DNA of 39,687 nucleotides from positions 1 through 39,687 of the forward strand of contig JAIOQB010000087.1 in assembly GCA_021413585.1 (NCBI GenBank), in the 5' to 3' direction. Positions 7,844 to 16,794 of this stretch are shown one piece after another. Under the pieces are notes generated by a model. It searched no databases. It was not told the DNA's origin and was given only the letters and a program-made list of their open reading frames with translations. The stretch is from Planctomycetia bacterium (GTDB lineage Bacteria > Planctomycetota > Planctomycetia > Pirellulales > UBA7805). The position numbers were made by a program, and so were the translations under genes. The first letter of the stretch is position 1, and each line of letters opens with the position of its first letter.

Positions 7844-9445
7844 CTAATTTCCACCGCTATGCGACCCACTTCCGACCTCCGACTTCCGCCCTCCCACCTC
7901 GCGCTGCGTCGCCGCTTCCATGATCTTCTGCTCCGTCGCCTCGTCGCGGGTAAACTCGCCAGTCAGGCGCCCTTCGCACAGCACCAAAATCCGATCGCAG
8001 AGCGTGAGCAGTTCCGGCAGCTCGCTGGACGTGACAATCACGCCCAGCCCTTCGCGGCACAGTCCGTCGATGACCCGGTAGAGTTCCGCCTTCGCGCCGA
8101 CGTCGATGCCGCGCGTCGGATCGTCCAGCAGCAGCACCTTGGGCTCGGTGAGCAGCCAGCGGGCGATGATCGTCTTTTGCTGATTGCCGCCGCTGAGGCT
8201 GGTGATGGCCGCGGAAAGCCCCGCGGTTTTTACTCCCAACCTCGCCACGCTCGCGCGGGCCATGCGCTCTTCCGCCGCCGCGGAAATCATGCCGCCGCTG
8301 GCCACGCGATCCAACGTGCAGATGCTCACGTTCTGCCCGACGTCGAATTGCGCGAACAGACCCAGCCGCTTGCGATCTTCGGTGACCATCGCCACGCCCG
8401 CCTTCATCGCCTCGACCGGCTGAAAGAAGTTCACCTCGTGGCCGGATAAAACTATTCGCCCCTGCGGCGGCACCTGGCTGGCGCCGAACAAGCACTCCAG
8501 CAACTCGGTTCGCCCGGCTCCCATCAGGCCGGCAAAGCCCAGCACCTCGCCCCGGCGGAGTTGAAACGACACGTCGCGCAGTCGCCACGCTTTGGCGTGC
8601 CCCGGCCAGGCGAGCGACAGACGATTCACTTCCAACACCACCTCGCCGGGCCGCCGCGGCTCGGTAAATTGAGTGGCCTCGATCTCCCGGCCGACCATCA
8701 GGTGCGTGATCTCGCGAGCGTTCGTAGCCGTGCGCTCAAGCGTCGATACCCACTTGCCGTCGCGAAGCACGGTCACCCTGTCCGCCAGTTGGAACACTTC
8801 GTCCATCTTGTGCGAAATGTAGAGGATCGTCACTCCCCGCGCCCGCAGCCGGGCAATGACGCGAAACAGCCGGGCGACCTCGGTCTCCGTCAGCGCGCTG
8901 GTCGGCTCATCCATGATGAGAATGTCGGTGTCGAAGGAGAGCGCCTTGGCGATTTCAATCAATTGCTGATCGCCGACGCGCAGCGAACCGGCCCTGGCCT
9001 GCGGCGCCACATCGCACTCCAGGCTCAACAGCAACTCGCGAGCCCGCGCGTTCATCCCCCGCTCGTCGAGCAAGCCCCAGGCAGTAGTCAGCTCGCGCCC
9101 CAGAAAGATATTGGCCGCCGCCGACAGCTCTTCGACGAGGTTCAGCTCCTGATGAATGATCGCCACGCCGGCCGCTTCCGCCGCGCGGGTATCGCCAAAC
9201 CGCAGCGCGGCGCCGCGGAGGCGAATTTCTCCCTCGTAGTCCGGGATCACGCCAGCGAGGATCTTCATCAGCGTGCTCTTGCCGGCACCATTTTCGCCGC
9301 AAATGGCGTGCAGCTCGCCCGGCAGGATGTTCAAAGACACGTCGTTGAGCGCGATGACTCCCGGATATCGCTTGGTAACGCGATCGACAGCGATCAACGG
9401 CGCCGCGCCGGAAGTGGCAGAGGTCACAGGGGCTGGGGCTTCCAC
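7844..9445 (-). CDS. Ribose/galactose-type ABC importer, double ATPase subunit
   Basis: A 533-residue protein with two fused nucleotide-binding domains, as in RbsA/MglA. Domain 1: Walker A GENGAGKST (residues 50-58), a modified signature LRVGDQQ, and Walker B ILIMDEPTSAL. Domain 2: a degenerate Walker A GLMGAGRTE, signature SGGNQQ and Walker B LLLDDPTRGIDVG. This asymmetry is normal for carbohydrate uptake transporter class 2. The start is GTG 9445, with AAGGG upstream; the ATG at 9450 is out of frame and stops at once. The gene begins six bases after the permease stop. It energises uptake by the membrane subunit encoded upstream. Confidence 0.95.
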   Translation of the reverse strand: MEAPAPVTSATSGAAPLIAVDRVTKRYPGVIALNDVSLNILPGELHAICGENGAGKSTLMKILAGVIPDYEGEIRLRGAALRFGDTRAAEAAGVAIIHQELNLVEELSAAANIFLGRELTTAWGLLDERGMNARARELLLSLECDVAPQARAGSLRVGDQQLIEIAKALSFDTDILIMDEPTSALTETEVARLFRVIARLRARGVTILYISHKMDEVFQLADRVTVLRDGKWVSTLERTATNAREITHLMVGREIEATQFTEPRRPGEVVLEVNRLSLAWPGHAKAWRLRDVSFQLRRGEVLGFAGLMGAGRTELLECLFGASQVPPQGRIVLSGHEVNFFQPVEAMKAGVAMVTEDRKRLGLFAQFDVGQNVSICTLDRVASGGMISAAAEERMARASVARLGVKTAGLSAAITSLSGGNQQKTIIARWLLTEPKVLLLDDPTRGIDVGAKAELYRVIDGLCREGLGVIVTSSELPELLTLCDRILVLCEGRLTGEFTRDEATEQKIMEAATQREVGGRKSEVGSGSHSGGN

Positions 9446-9450
9446 GCCAT

Positions 9451-10752
9451 TTACCCTTGCTCTGAGGCCGGCGTGGGGGAGGTTGCTCGCCGCCGTTTCA
9501 AAATGCGGGCGATGACCAGCCCGGCCAGCACGACGCCGCCGGCCGTGTATCCAGCCCTGGCGCTCACGGTGAGCGCGGCCAGCAGCCCGGTAAGGCCCGC
9601 GAGGATTAAGATCGTCAGCGCGCCGAGCGCACCTGGGAAGAATTCGATTCGCCGCCCGCCCCGACTTTGCCGCAGTTCATTAAACGCCACCGCCAGCACG
9701 ACCAGAAACCCAACGATCATTCCTTCAAAGTCGTCGGCCGTTCCTCCCTTGAATAGCTTGGCGACCGCGTCGATGACCACGCGCAAGAACAACACGCCCA
9801 GCACGACGCCGGGGACCGTGCCGATGCCTCCTTGCAGGCTGCAGCCGCCAACAACTGCCGCGGCGATGGCCGTCAACTCATAGCCGCGGCCTGCGGTTTC
9901 CGGATCGGCGCTGGCCACTTCCGAGCAGTACAGCACACCCGCCAGCGACGCGGTCATGGCGCCGATCACGTAGGCCAGCCATTTAAGCCGGTCGGTGCGG
10001 ATGCCGCTAAGTCGCGCGGCTTGCTCATTCCCACCCAAGGCGTACAGATGCCGGCCGATCACCGTCTTGCTCAACAGCAGCCACATGGCGACGATCAGAA
10101 CGACGAAAATAGCCAGCGGGATCCACCATGTGGAGCCCAACTGGCGGAACCGCGGATCGTACGCTTCCAGCAGCTTGCTGACCGCTTTGGACGAATCATC
10201 GTCGGTGATGCCGGCCGCCAGCATGGCGGCCGCCTTGCGGGCATGCTGCGCCACGTTGATCTGCGGCACCAGGATGCGGGCCAAGCTGCGCAGCCCCACC
10301 AACGAAGCCAGCGTGGCAACAAATGGCGGCAACCGCACCACCGTAATCAGCCACGCATGCAATGTCCCTATCAAAAACGCGACGAACATCGCGCCCAGGA
10401 TCGCCGCGGCCAAAACGGCCAGGCTCAGCGGCTTGGGCGCGTCGTCCCCGAGCGACACCGGGGCCAGCAGCAACATGATCGACGAGCAAACCACGCCGCT
10501 AAAGGCAATCACCGATCCGCTGGAGAGATCGATGCCGCCGGAGATGATCACCAGCGCAGCCCCCAGCGCGAAGATGCCGATCAGCGACGACTGGCGCAGC
10601 AACTCCTGCAGATTCTGAATTGGCTTCTCGCGATATGCCGGATCCATCAACGTGGTGAACGCCGCCACGACCGTAATCGCGATCAGCAGTCCCACCTCGT
10701 TGCGATATCGATGCAGCAGGCTTCGCGAGTGGCTCTCCTCAAGAGTTGACAT
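9451..10752 (-). CDS. Ribose-type ABC importer, membrane permease
   Basis: A 433-residue multi-pass protein of the BPD_transp_2 family (RbsC-like). Typical segments are GAALVIISGGIDLSSGSV, ALGGNEQAARLSGI and VVGGCSLQGGIGT. Between two helices it carries an extra polar segment of about 45 residues (HARKAAAM to FRQLGSTWW), longer than in RbsC, likely periplasmic. ATG 10752 overlaps the binding-protein stop (TGATG) and has AAGGGG upstream, showing translational coupling. It forms the pore for the sugar delivered by the binding lipoprotein. Confidence 0.94.
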   Translation of the reverse strand: MSTLEESHSRSLLHRYRNEVGLLIAITVVAAFTTLMDPAYREKPIQNLQELLRQSSLIGIFALGAALVIISGGIDLSSGSVIAFSGVVCSSIMLLLAPVSLGDDAPKPLSLAVLAAAILGAMFVAFLIGTLHAWLITVVRLPPFVATLASLVGLRSLARILVPQINVAQHARKAAAMLAAGITDDDSSKAVSKLLEAYDPRFRQLGSTWWIPLAIFVVLIVAMWLLLSKTVIGRHLYALGGNEQAARLSGIRTDRLKWLAYVIGAMTASLAGVLYCSEVASADPETAGRGYELTAIAAAVVGGCSLQGGIGTVPGVVLGVLFLRVVIDAVAKLFKGGTADDFEGMIVGFLVVLAVAFNELRQSRGGRRIEFFPGALGALTILILAGLTGLLAALTVSARAGYTAGGVVLAGLVIARILKRRRATSPTPASEQG

Positions 10753-11996
10753 CACGACCCCTTCAGCCCCCGCTCGTTCAGCCACTTCTGGAAGTCGCTG
10801 AACTTGAAGAACACCGTCTGGGGATCAAAGTTGGCTTTGCTCAGCGGCGAATCTTTGTCCGGCACGACGACGCGCAGCTCCGTGGTGAAGACGTCGGCGT
10901 CGTCCTTCGTGAACTTTTTCTGCTGCGGGTCGTAGTCGGGAAACAGCTCGTGGATCGCCTTGTGATCGTCTGTGACTAGCGCCTTCATCAACTGCACCCC
11001 TTTGTAGCCCATGTCGTAGGGGTTTTGCACGATCATGGCGTCGATCTGCCCTTCGGCCATGTGCCGCAGGGCCAGCGGGGCGGCGTCGAACACTACGACG
11101 ATCGATCGCTTGCGGACGTCGGGCTGCTTCTCCAGCACCTGCACGATGGCGTGGGCGTTGTACGCCCAGATGCCGACGAACGCATCGACGTCTTTATTGC
11201 GGTTGATGGCGTCGAGGACGTTTTTCTGGGCCACCGAGCGGTTCATTTCGTCGCCCAGATATTCCAACTCGACAAACTTGTCGCCGGCTCCCTGGGCAAA
11301 GCCGGAGTGCCGTTCGGCGGCGTTCGAGGCCCCCTTGAGCCCGACGAACGAAACATATTTGCCTCCGGCCGGATGCAGCCCCTTGGCCGCCATGCCCATC
11401 TGCCGGCCGCCGACCACGTTATCGGTTCCCAGGTAGGCAAAGCGGGCATCGCGCGACGTCTTGCGATCGACGTCGGAGTCGATCGTAATCACCGGGATCC
11501 CCTGCTTGCGCAATGCCCGCATGGCGTCGGCCAACGCGGGGTTCTTCGCGTCGGTGGCGGAGATCGCCACGGCGGCCACGTCGGTGGCGTTGGCGTAGTT
11601 CTTCAGCTTGTCGAGCTGCGCCTTCGGTGTGCCGTCTCCTTCATCCATCACGGCGGATAATCCGGCCGCCGGCAGATTGAAATCCTTTTCAGCCTTCAAC
11701 ATCCCGGAACGCATGGCAACCCAGAACGGATCGGGCCCGTTGTTCATCACGATGACGCGGCGCACCGGGCCGGCCGGTTTCGCGGCGGCGTCTTTGCCAG
11801 CGGCGTCCTTGGCAGGCGTGTCAGCGGATGCCACTTCTTTGGACGCGGCGTCCTTCGGCGCATCCTTGGCGGCCGCGTCTTTGGGGGCCGTTGCCGTGGG
11901 AGGCGTGCTCGCGCCGCCGCCGTCGTTGCAGCCGGTGCAGCATGCCGCCGCCGCGAAAATTGTCAAAATAAGCGTCCGCCCGATCGCCGTGTTCAT
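10752..11996 (-). CDS. Ribose-type ABC importer, substrate-binding lipoprotein
   Basis: A 414-residue protein with a short signal ending in a cysteine cluster (AAAACCTGC, Cys at 19, 20 and 23), consistent with lipidation, though the lipobox is not canonical. Next comes an Ala/Lys/Asp linker of about 45 residues built from KDAA-like units, then a Peripla_BP_4 fold beginning RRVIVMNNGPDPFW. Features such as ISATDAKNP, VITIDSDVD, AYLGTDNVVGGRQMG and VVVFDAAPLALRHM match ribose/xylose-type binding proteins. ATG 11996 is chosen because AAGGAAC precedes it and the signal begins there; the frame continues upstream into repeat sequence and is not coding. It is the first gene of the importer operon. 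The true ligand cannot be told. Confidence 0.93.
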   Translation of the reverse strand: MNTAIGRTLILTIFAAAACCTGCNDGGGASTPPTATAPKDAAAKDAPKDAASKEVASADTPAKDAAGKDAAAKPAGPVRRVIVMNNGPDPFWVAMRSGMLKAEKDFNLPAAGLSAVMDEGDGTPKAQLDKLKNYANATDVAAVAISATDAKNPALADAMRALRKQGIPVITIDSDVDRKTSRDARFAYLGTDNVVGGRQMGMAAKGLHPAGGKYVSFVGLKGASNAAERHSGFAQGAGDKFVELEYLGDEMNRSVAQKNVLDAINRNKDVDAFVGIWAYNAHAIVQVLEKQPDVRKRSIVVVFDAAPLALRHMAEGQIDAMIVQNPYDMGYKGVQLMKALVTDDHKAIHELFPDYDPQQKKFTKDDADVFTTELRVVVPDKDSPLSKANFDPQTVFFKFSDFQKWLNERGLKGS

Positions 11997-12488
11997 GGAA
12001 TCGTTCCTTGCCTGGAAAAGGATTCGCTTCGATTTTGGATTGCAGATTTCAAACTTCAGATATTTCAGATTGCAGATTTGCCTTGCTTGATTGGAAGCCG
12101 CGATCAGCAATCCACGGAGGTTTTGCATTCTAAATCCAGCAAAATCCACAAGCAAGGCTTTGAACCGGATGCGGCCGCCGAAATGCTGCTGCCCGCCGCC
12201 GAAAAATCCACCGCCAGAGAGCTTGCCCGCAAAGTTTGCCAAATCGCGGCGGCAAACTCCACGGTCCCGGCACAGTTTACCTGACCGGCAGTGCCTCGGA
12301 TGGCGGGATTGTGCAAATGCCCGGGCGGCGGCGGGTGGGCTCAATTTGGCCCTCCTATCTACCGATTGCCTATTCATGGCGAATGCACGGCCGCATCGTC
12401 ACCAACGAGGCGGCCGCTGCGCGTGGCCGGGGCCCGCTCAGGAGCGGGCCGCCCTCATCTCTTGAATCTACAACTTGAGTTGCTGCCG
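11997..12488. other. Non-coding region between the importer operon and the kinase, with decayed repeat
   Basis: About 490 bases between divergent genes. 12031-12085 is rich in CAGATTT/TTTCAGATT words like the heptamers around the four-helix-bundle gene; 12124-12149 is partly complementary to its left end, so this may be a decayed palindromic element. I see no convincing gene or clear promoter here. Open frames that cross it lack coding character. Confidence 0.5.
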
Positions 12489-13418
12489 ATGTCCATCACG
12501 TCCGGCTCTTCGTATTCCACCCGGTTGCACGCTCCCACGCGCGTCGTGGTCGAGCCCACACTGCAATCGTTCGGCGCCTGGCAAACCGGCCATCTGCTGC
12601 ACGACGGCCCGCTGGCCAGCGTCTACGAAGCGCGCCCCGCCGCAGCTCCGGCGCAGACGCCGTTTCGCTACGTGCTGAAGCGGCTTCATCCGCAATGGGA
12701 GCAAGAGCCGCGGGCGATGGCGCTGGTGGCCCGCGAAGCGCTGGTGGGGCGCGAAGTGTCGCACCCGCATCTGGTCTCGGTGCTCGACGCGCAGTTGATC
12801 GGGCCGCCGTGCTTCGTGGTGATGCCGCGGCTGGTGGGGCGCCCGCTGTCTGTGAGCGTCGGCCGTGGCCGCCGGTTGCGGATGCCGCAGGCGTTGTGGT
12901 TTGCCCGGCAAGTGGCCGAAGCGCTCGAGGCCCTGCACCAGCACCGTTGGCTGCACGCCGACGTAAAGCCGGCCAACATGCTGCTCAGCCGCAGCGGCCA
13001 TGTGACGCTGATCGACCTCGGTTTCGCCCGCCACTTCGACGAGGCCGGGACCGCCACCGACCGTTGGATCGCGGGCACGTTTGACTACATCGCGCCGGAG
13101 ACCATTGTCTCCGCCAGTCGCTTCGATGGGCGGAGCGATATCTACAGCCTGGGAGCGACGCTGTACGAAATGCTCGCCGGCCGGCCGCCGTTCATTGGCA
13201 AGGATCTTGCCGACCTGGCGGCCCAACATCGCCAAGCCACGCCCCCTGCGCTGGACAGCCTCGTTCCCGATCTGCCGCGCGACGTGATTCAGTTGGTACA
13301 CCAGATGCTCGCCAAAGAGCCGCTCCGCCGGCCGCACGATGCGCAGGAAGTGGTGCGAAGATTGGTGGCGCTGGAAGTCGCCACGCTGCCGGACCAGGTG
13401 GGGCGGTTGGAAGCGTAA
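12489..13418 (+). CDS. Soluble Hanks-type serine/threonine protein kinase
   Basis: A 309-residue, single-domain kinase with no membrane segment or sensor domain. Seen: VAIK-type lysine in YVLKRL (Lys64), the catalytic loop HADVKPANMLL (HRD as HAD, so a non-RD kinase), DLG in LIDLGFAR, GTFDYIAPE (activation end) and DGRSDIYSLGATLYEML. The glycine-rich loop is poor (HDGPLASVYEAR, one Gly instead of three). Catalytic Lys, Asp, Asn and metal Asp are retained, so activity is plausible. The start ATG 12489 is chosen because upstream sequence lacks coding character; the ribosome-binding site is weak. It is encoded alone, so its target is unknown. Confidence 0.92.
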   Translation: MSITSGSSYSTRLHAPTRVVVEPTLQSFGAWQTGHLLHDGPLASVYEARPAAAPAQTPFRYVLKRLHPQWEQEPRAMALVAREALVGREVSHPHLVSVLDAQLIGPPCFVVMPRLVGRPLSVSVGRGRRLRMPQALWFARQVAEALEALHQHRWLHADVKPANMLLSRSGHVTLIDLGFARHFDEAGTATDRWIAGTFDYIAPETIVSASRFDGRSDIYSLGATLYEMLAGRPPFIGKDLADLAAQHRQATPPALDSLVPDLPRDVIQLVHQMLAKEPLRRPHDAQEVVRRLVALEVATLPDQVGRLEA

Positions 13419-13443
13419 AACGCGTTCCGTAAAGTTCACACCG

Positions 13444-14640
13444 CTACCGTTCGGGCAGCGGGTCGCCAATGTCATAGAGGCGGAACGTCTTGATCCGCTT
13501 GGCGCCTCCCTTTTCCAGGCTGCGGCGCGAAAGGTCGTTCGACTCGAGCACCCAGGAGAACTCCGCCTCCTCCACGCCCCAGGCCATCGCCTTGGGCAAG
13601 AGGCCGGAGAGCACGACCAGGCCCACGCCCCATTTCTGGTACTCGGGCACCACCGTGGTGGCGATCGCCCGGATCCGCTTGATCTGGCGGCGTTTGGTAA
13701 TCAGCTTGAGAAAGCCGAACGGAAAAAGCCGGCCGTCGATCTCTTTGATGCGGGAGTTGTAGTCCAGCAAGCAGAACACACCGCCGACCACTTTGCCGTC
13801 CACTTCGGCCACGCAAGTCAACTCGGGCTCGATGAGGCTCTTGAGCCCTTTGGCCATGTGGCGGATTTCCTCATCCGACATCGGCACAAAGCCCCAGGTG
13901 GCGACCAGCGCCCGATTGTACAACTCCAGATACATTTTCACTTCTTGGTCAAACCGCTTTTTATCCATCGACCGAACTGAGATGCCGAACCGCGACTTGG
14001 CCTCGCCGCTGACAAACTCCAGCTTCTTGTCCAGCGTGGCCAGCATGTCGGAGTGGCCCCAGTAGGCATACAGATCCTGCGCCTTGCGAAACCCATAATC
14101 CTCGAACAGCCGCTGATAGTACGTCTGGCCGTACGTCATCATGAAGCTGGGCGGCGTGTCAAAACCGTCGATCAGCAACCCCGCCTCGTAGTTGAGCGAG
14201 GGATTGTTCGGGCCGCGCATCGTCGGCAACCCTTGGGCGGAGAGCCACTGCCGGGCCGCGTCGAACAGCGGCGCCGCAATCGCCGGATCGTCCTCGGACT
14301 CGTAAAAGCCGAAGAAACCCAGGTTGTCGCGATAGCGGTCCGTGTGATCGAAATTGACAATCGCGGCGATCCGCCCGCAGGGGACGCCGTCGCGCGTGGC
14401 CAAAAACGTCTGGATCTTGTTGCGGATGTAGAACGGGTGCTTCTTGAAGCCGAGCAATTCCTTCTGGTTGGTTCGCAGCGGCGGAATCCAGTTCGGATTA
14501 CCTTTGTAAAGCCGCCACGGCAGCTCGAAAAACTGCTTGCGCTGCCGCCGCGTCGTCACCGGCTCGACCACCACGGGGCTGGCCGACGGGGCGGAACCGC
14601 GGGACGCGAGCGAGGTCGGCTTGGAAATTTGGGTGGCCAT
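13444..14640 (-). CDS. GNAT-fold acyltransferase of unknown substrate
   Basis: A 398-residue protein from a widespread uncharacterised family recognised by LPWRLYKGNPNWIPPL near residue 40, KHPFY, GRIAAIVNFDH and GFFGFYESEDD. The C-terminal half has a GNAT motif-A-like segment, VVPEYQKWGVGLVVL, that would bind acyl-CoA. The first 25 residues are Ser/Pro/Ala-rich and variable in character. It is divergent from an extended SDR, with which it shares a 149-base upstream region. In Caulobacter, ceramide synthesis uses a GNAT-type acyltransferase (bCerS) and an epimerase-like reductase (CerR), so a lipid role is possible, but no serine palmitoyltransferase is in the window. The stop is 25 bases from the convergent kinase stop. 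Confidence 0.82.
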   Translation of the reverse strand: MATQISKPTSLASRGSAPSASPVVVEPVTTRRQRKQFFELPWRLYKGNPNWIPPLRTNQKELLGFKKHPFYIRNKIQTFLATRDGVPCGRIAAIVNFDHTDRYRDNLGFFGFYESEDDPAIAAPLFDAARQWLSAQGLPTMRGPNNPSLNYEAGLLIDGFDTPPSFMMTYGQTYYQRLFEDYGFRKAQDLYAYWGHSDMLATLDKKLEFVSGEAKSRFGISVRSMDKKRFDQEVKMYLELYNRALVATWGFVPMSDEEIRHMAKGLKSLIEPELTCVAEVDGKVVGGVFCLLDYNSRIKEIDGRLFPFGFLKLITKRRQIKRIRAIATTVVPEYQKWGVGLVVLSGLLPKAMAWGVEEAEFSWVLESNDLSRRSLEKGGAKRIKTFRLYDIGDPLPER

Positions 14641-14663
14641 GCGTGAATTAGTCTAGTGCTCAA

Positions 14664-14732
14664 CGGCCAATATGGTCAAGCTGACAACCTTTGCAGGCCC
14701 GACTGGTCTCGCTGCGACCAGCGGATTGGCCG
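14664..14732. promoter_or_regulatory. Inverted motif pair in the divergent acyltransferase/SDR spacer
   Basis: CGGCCAAT (14664-14671) and ATTGGCCG (14725-14732) are exact reverse complements either side of a small CTGGTC/GACCAG stem (14703-14721). In a divergent intergenic region this could be a shared control site; no regulator gene is adjacent. Confidence 0.3.
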
Positions 14733-14789
14733 CTGATATCGTCACAAATTTAGATCAAATCAGGCAGATCAATACAGGGGATTGCGTTG

Positions 14790-15776
14790 ATGCTCACGCT
14801 CGTCACGGGCGCTACCGGGTTGGTTGGTAATAATGTCGTGCGGCTGCTTTTGGAACGGGGCGAGCGCCGCGAGAATATCCGCGCGCTGGTGCGGGCCGAG
14901 ATCAGTGCCCGCCCGCTGGTGGGTCTCGACGTCGAAGTCTTCCTCGGCGACGTCTGCGACGAGGCGTCGGTCCAACGGGCCATCGTCGGGGTCAACCAGG
15001 TGGTGCATGCCGCGGCGGTGGTGCAGATCGGCTGGCACGGAATGCAGCGGGCGCAGCAAGTGAACGTCGAGGGGACGCGGCACGTGGCCGCCGCGGCGCG
15101 CAGCGTTGGCGCACGGATGGTTCACGTTTCCAGTTGCGACACCTGCGGATTCGGGACCGCCTCGCGGCCGGCCGATGAAGACACACCCGTGGTGGATGGC
15201 GTTCTTACGCCGTACGTCGTCACCAAGCGGGCCGCCGAAAAGGTCGTTCAAGAAGAGGTCGGCCGCGGGCTGTGGGCCACGATCGTCAATCCGGGGTTCA
15301 TGCTCGGCCCGTGGGACTGGCGGCCGTCGTCGGGGCAGATGCTCGTGGAGATTGCTCGCGGGCGGGGCTTTCTCGCGCCGCGCGGCACGTTCAGCCTGTG
15401 CGACGTGCGCGACGTGGCGGCCGGCATCCTGGCGGCACTGGAGCGCGGACAATGCGGCCGGAAATACATCCTGGCGGGGCACACGCTGACGTATCTGGAG
15501 GCGTGGCGCATGTTCGCCGAAGCGGCCGGAGCGCGTCGCCCGCTGGGGACCGTCAGGCCGGTGATCGGCTGGCTGGCGGGCCGCGGCGGCGACCTGTGGG
15601 GACGCATCACCGGGCACGAGCCGAACGTCAATTCCGCGGCGATTGCCATGGCCCTGCTGCGCAAGGATTACTCCTGCGCTCGGGCGGAATCGGAACTCGG
15701 CTACCACATGCGGCCGGTGGGCGAGACGATTGCCGATGCCCTGGCGTGGTTCCGGGAGCATGGGTATCTCAAGTAA
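14790..15776 (+). CDS. Extended SDR, NAD(P)-dependent epimerase/reductase
   Basis: A 328-residue protein with an N-terminal Rossmann motif VTGATGLVGNNV and catalytic residues in HVSSCDT (Ser) and YVVTK (Tyr-x-x-x-Lys). NVEGTRHV and NPGFMLGPWDWRPSS fit the dihydroflavonol-4-reductase/HpnA-like group of extended SDRs, which reduce or epimerise hydroxy/keto substrates. ATG 14790 is used, with AGGGGA eight bases upstream; a TTG codon precedes it directly. Divergent from the GNAT-like acyltransferase. Sugar, sterol-like or ceramide substrates are all possible. Confidence 0.9.
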   Translation: MLTLVTGATGLVGNNVVRLLLERGERRENIRALVRAEISARPLVGLDVEVFLGDVCDEASVQRAIVGVNQVVHAAAVVQIGWHGMQRAQQVNVEGTRHVAAAARSVGARMVHVSSCDTCGFGTASRPADEDTPVVDGVLTPYVVTKRAAEKVVQEEVGRGLWATIVNPGFMLGPWDWRPSSGQMLVEIARGRGFLAPRGTFSLCDVRDVAAGILAALERGQCGRKYILAGHTLTYLEAWRMFAEAAGARRPLGTVRPVIGWLAGRGGDLWGRITGHEPNVNSAAIAMALLRKDYSCARAESELGYHMRPVGETIADALAWFREHGYLK

Positions 15777-15814
15777 TGGGGGTGCTTGCACATGCTTGCA
15801 CCCACGAACTCAGG

Positions 15815-15923
15815 AAAATGTCTAATGTCTAAGCTCGAATGACGAATGGAGGAGCTGCGCACGTTTTCTTAGTCATTCGGATTTCGACATTCCTTCGTCA
15901 TTCGTGCTTAGACATTAGTCATT
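15815..15923. repeat. Palindromic repeat element 1 (core ACGTGCGCAGCTC, minus orientation)
   Basis: Left arm 15817-15850 and right arm 15871-15923 are imperfect reverse complements built from words such as AATGTCTA and GAATGACGA. The 13-base centre at 15852-15864 is GAGCTGCGCACGT, the exact reverse complement of the core of the element at 23320. It lies between two convergent genes. Confidence 0.85.
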
Positions 15924-15926
15924 ACG

Positions 15927-16694
15927 TCACTTCCCTCCCATCCGTATCCCCCCATCGAGCCGCAGCACGGCGCCGTTGAGCATCACGTTCTCAATGATGT
16001 GCGTCACCAGGGCGGCGAATTCCTCGGGCCGGCCGAGGCGTTTGGGAAAGGGGACTTGGGCGCCGAGTGAACCGCGCACTTCTTCGCTCACGCCGGCCAT
16101 CATCGGCGTGTCGAACGTGCCCGGCGCGATGGCGACGACGCGGATCCCCAGCGAGCCCAACTCGCGGGCAGCCGGCAGCGTGAGGCTGGCGACGCCTCCC
16201 TTGCTGGCGGAGTAGGCCGCCTGGCCGATTTGCCCTTCAAACGCGGCGACCGACGAGGTATTGACGATCACCCCCCGTTCGCCATCCGCTTCCGGCGGGT
16301 TGCCAGCCAGCGACGCCGCCGCCAGCCGCAGCACGTTGAATGTGCCGATCAGATTGACTTCCACCACGCGGCGAAACAGGGCCAGATCGTGCGGTCCGGC
16401 GCGACCAACTACGCGTGAAGCGCCCAGGATGCCCGCGCACTGCAGGACGCCATCGAACCGACTGAACGCGGCGCGGGTCGCGTCGATTGTACCCTGGACG
16501 CTTGCCTCATCGGTTACGTCGCAGCGTACGAACGACGCGGCCGAGCCCAATTCGGCGACCAGGGCCATGCCGATCGCTTCGTTCACGTCGGCCACCATCA
16601 CCCGCGCGCCGTCAGCCGCCAACCGCCGCGCGCAGGCCGCACCCAACCCCGAGGCTCCGCCACAAATTAGAAACGCATGGTCGGCGATATTCAT
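15927..16694 (-). CDS. Short-chain dehydrogenase/reductase (type-2 3-hydroxyacyl-CoA dehydrogenase-like)
   Basis: A 255-residue classical SDR. NAD-binding GGASGLG (residues 12-18), acidic DVN after beta-2 favouring [12 protein letters not shown], catalytic Ser in [13 protein letters not shown] (Tyr and Lys), and [10 protein letters not shown]. The pattern [11 protein letters not shown] and [15 protein letters not shown] resembles the HSD17B10/3-hydroxyacyl-CoA dehydrogenase type 2 group, suggesting oxidation of 3-hydroxyacyl-CoA or a similar hydroxy compound. Start ATG 16694 has a strong AGGAGGT ten bases upstream. It is on the strand opposite the extended SDR, with a palindromic element between their ends. 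Confidence 0.92.
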   Translation of the reverse strand: MNIADHAFLICGGASGLGAACARRLAADGARVMVADVNEAIGMALVAELGSAASFVRCDVTDEASVQGTIDATRAAFSRFDGVLQCAGILGASRVVGRAGPHDLALFRRVVEVNLIGTFNVLRLAAASLAGNPPEADGERGVIVNTSSVAAFEGQIGQAAYSASKGGVASLTLPAARELGSLGIRVVAIAPGTFDTPMMAGVSEEVRGSLGAQVPFPKRLGRPEEFAALVTHIIENVMLNGAVLRLDGGIRMGGK

Positions 16695-16794
16695 GGGGCG
16701 GTGGACCTCCTGGCAGTTGACAAGGGAAGGTCGTCGATTCTACCGCGCGGCGAGAAGAAATCGCGAGAGAATCGGAGTGCCATCTTTAAAACAA

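Noticed and set aside
8561..9883. Plus-strand frame of 440 codons opposite the sugar ATPase and permease
   Set aside because: Spans the ends of two coupled minus-strand genes and has low-complexity shadow composition.
11997..12377. N-terminal extension of the sugar-binding lipoprotein
   Set aside because: The extension reads through repeat sequence and would bury the lipoprotein signal; ATG 11996 has a ribosome-binding site.
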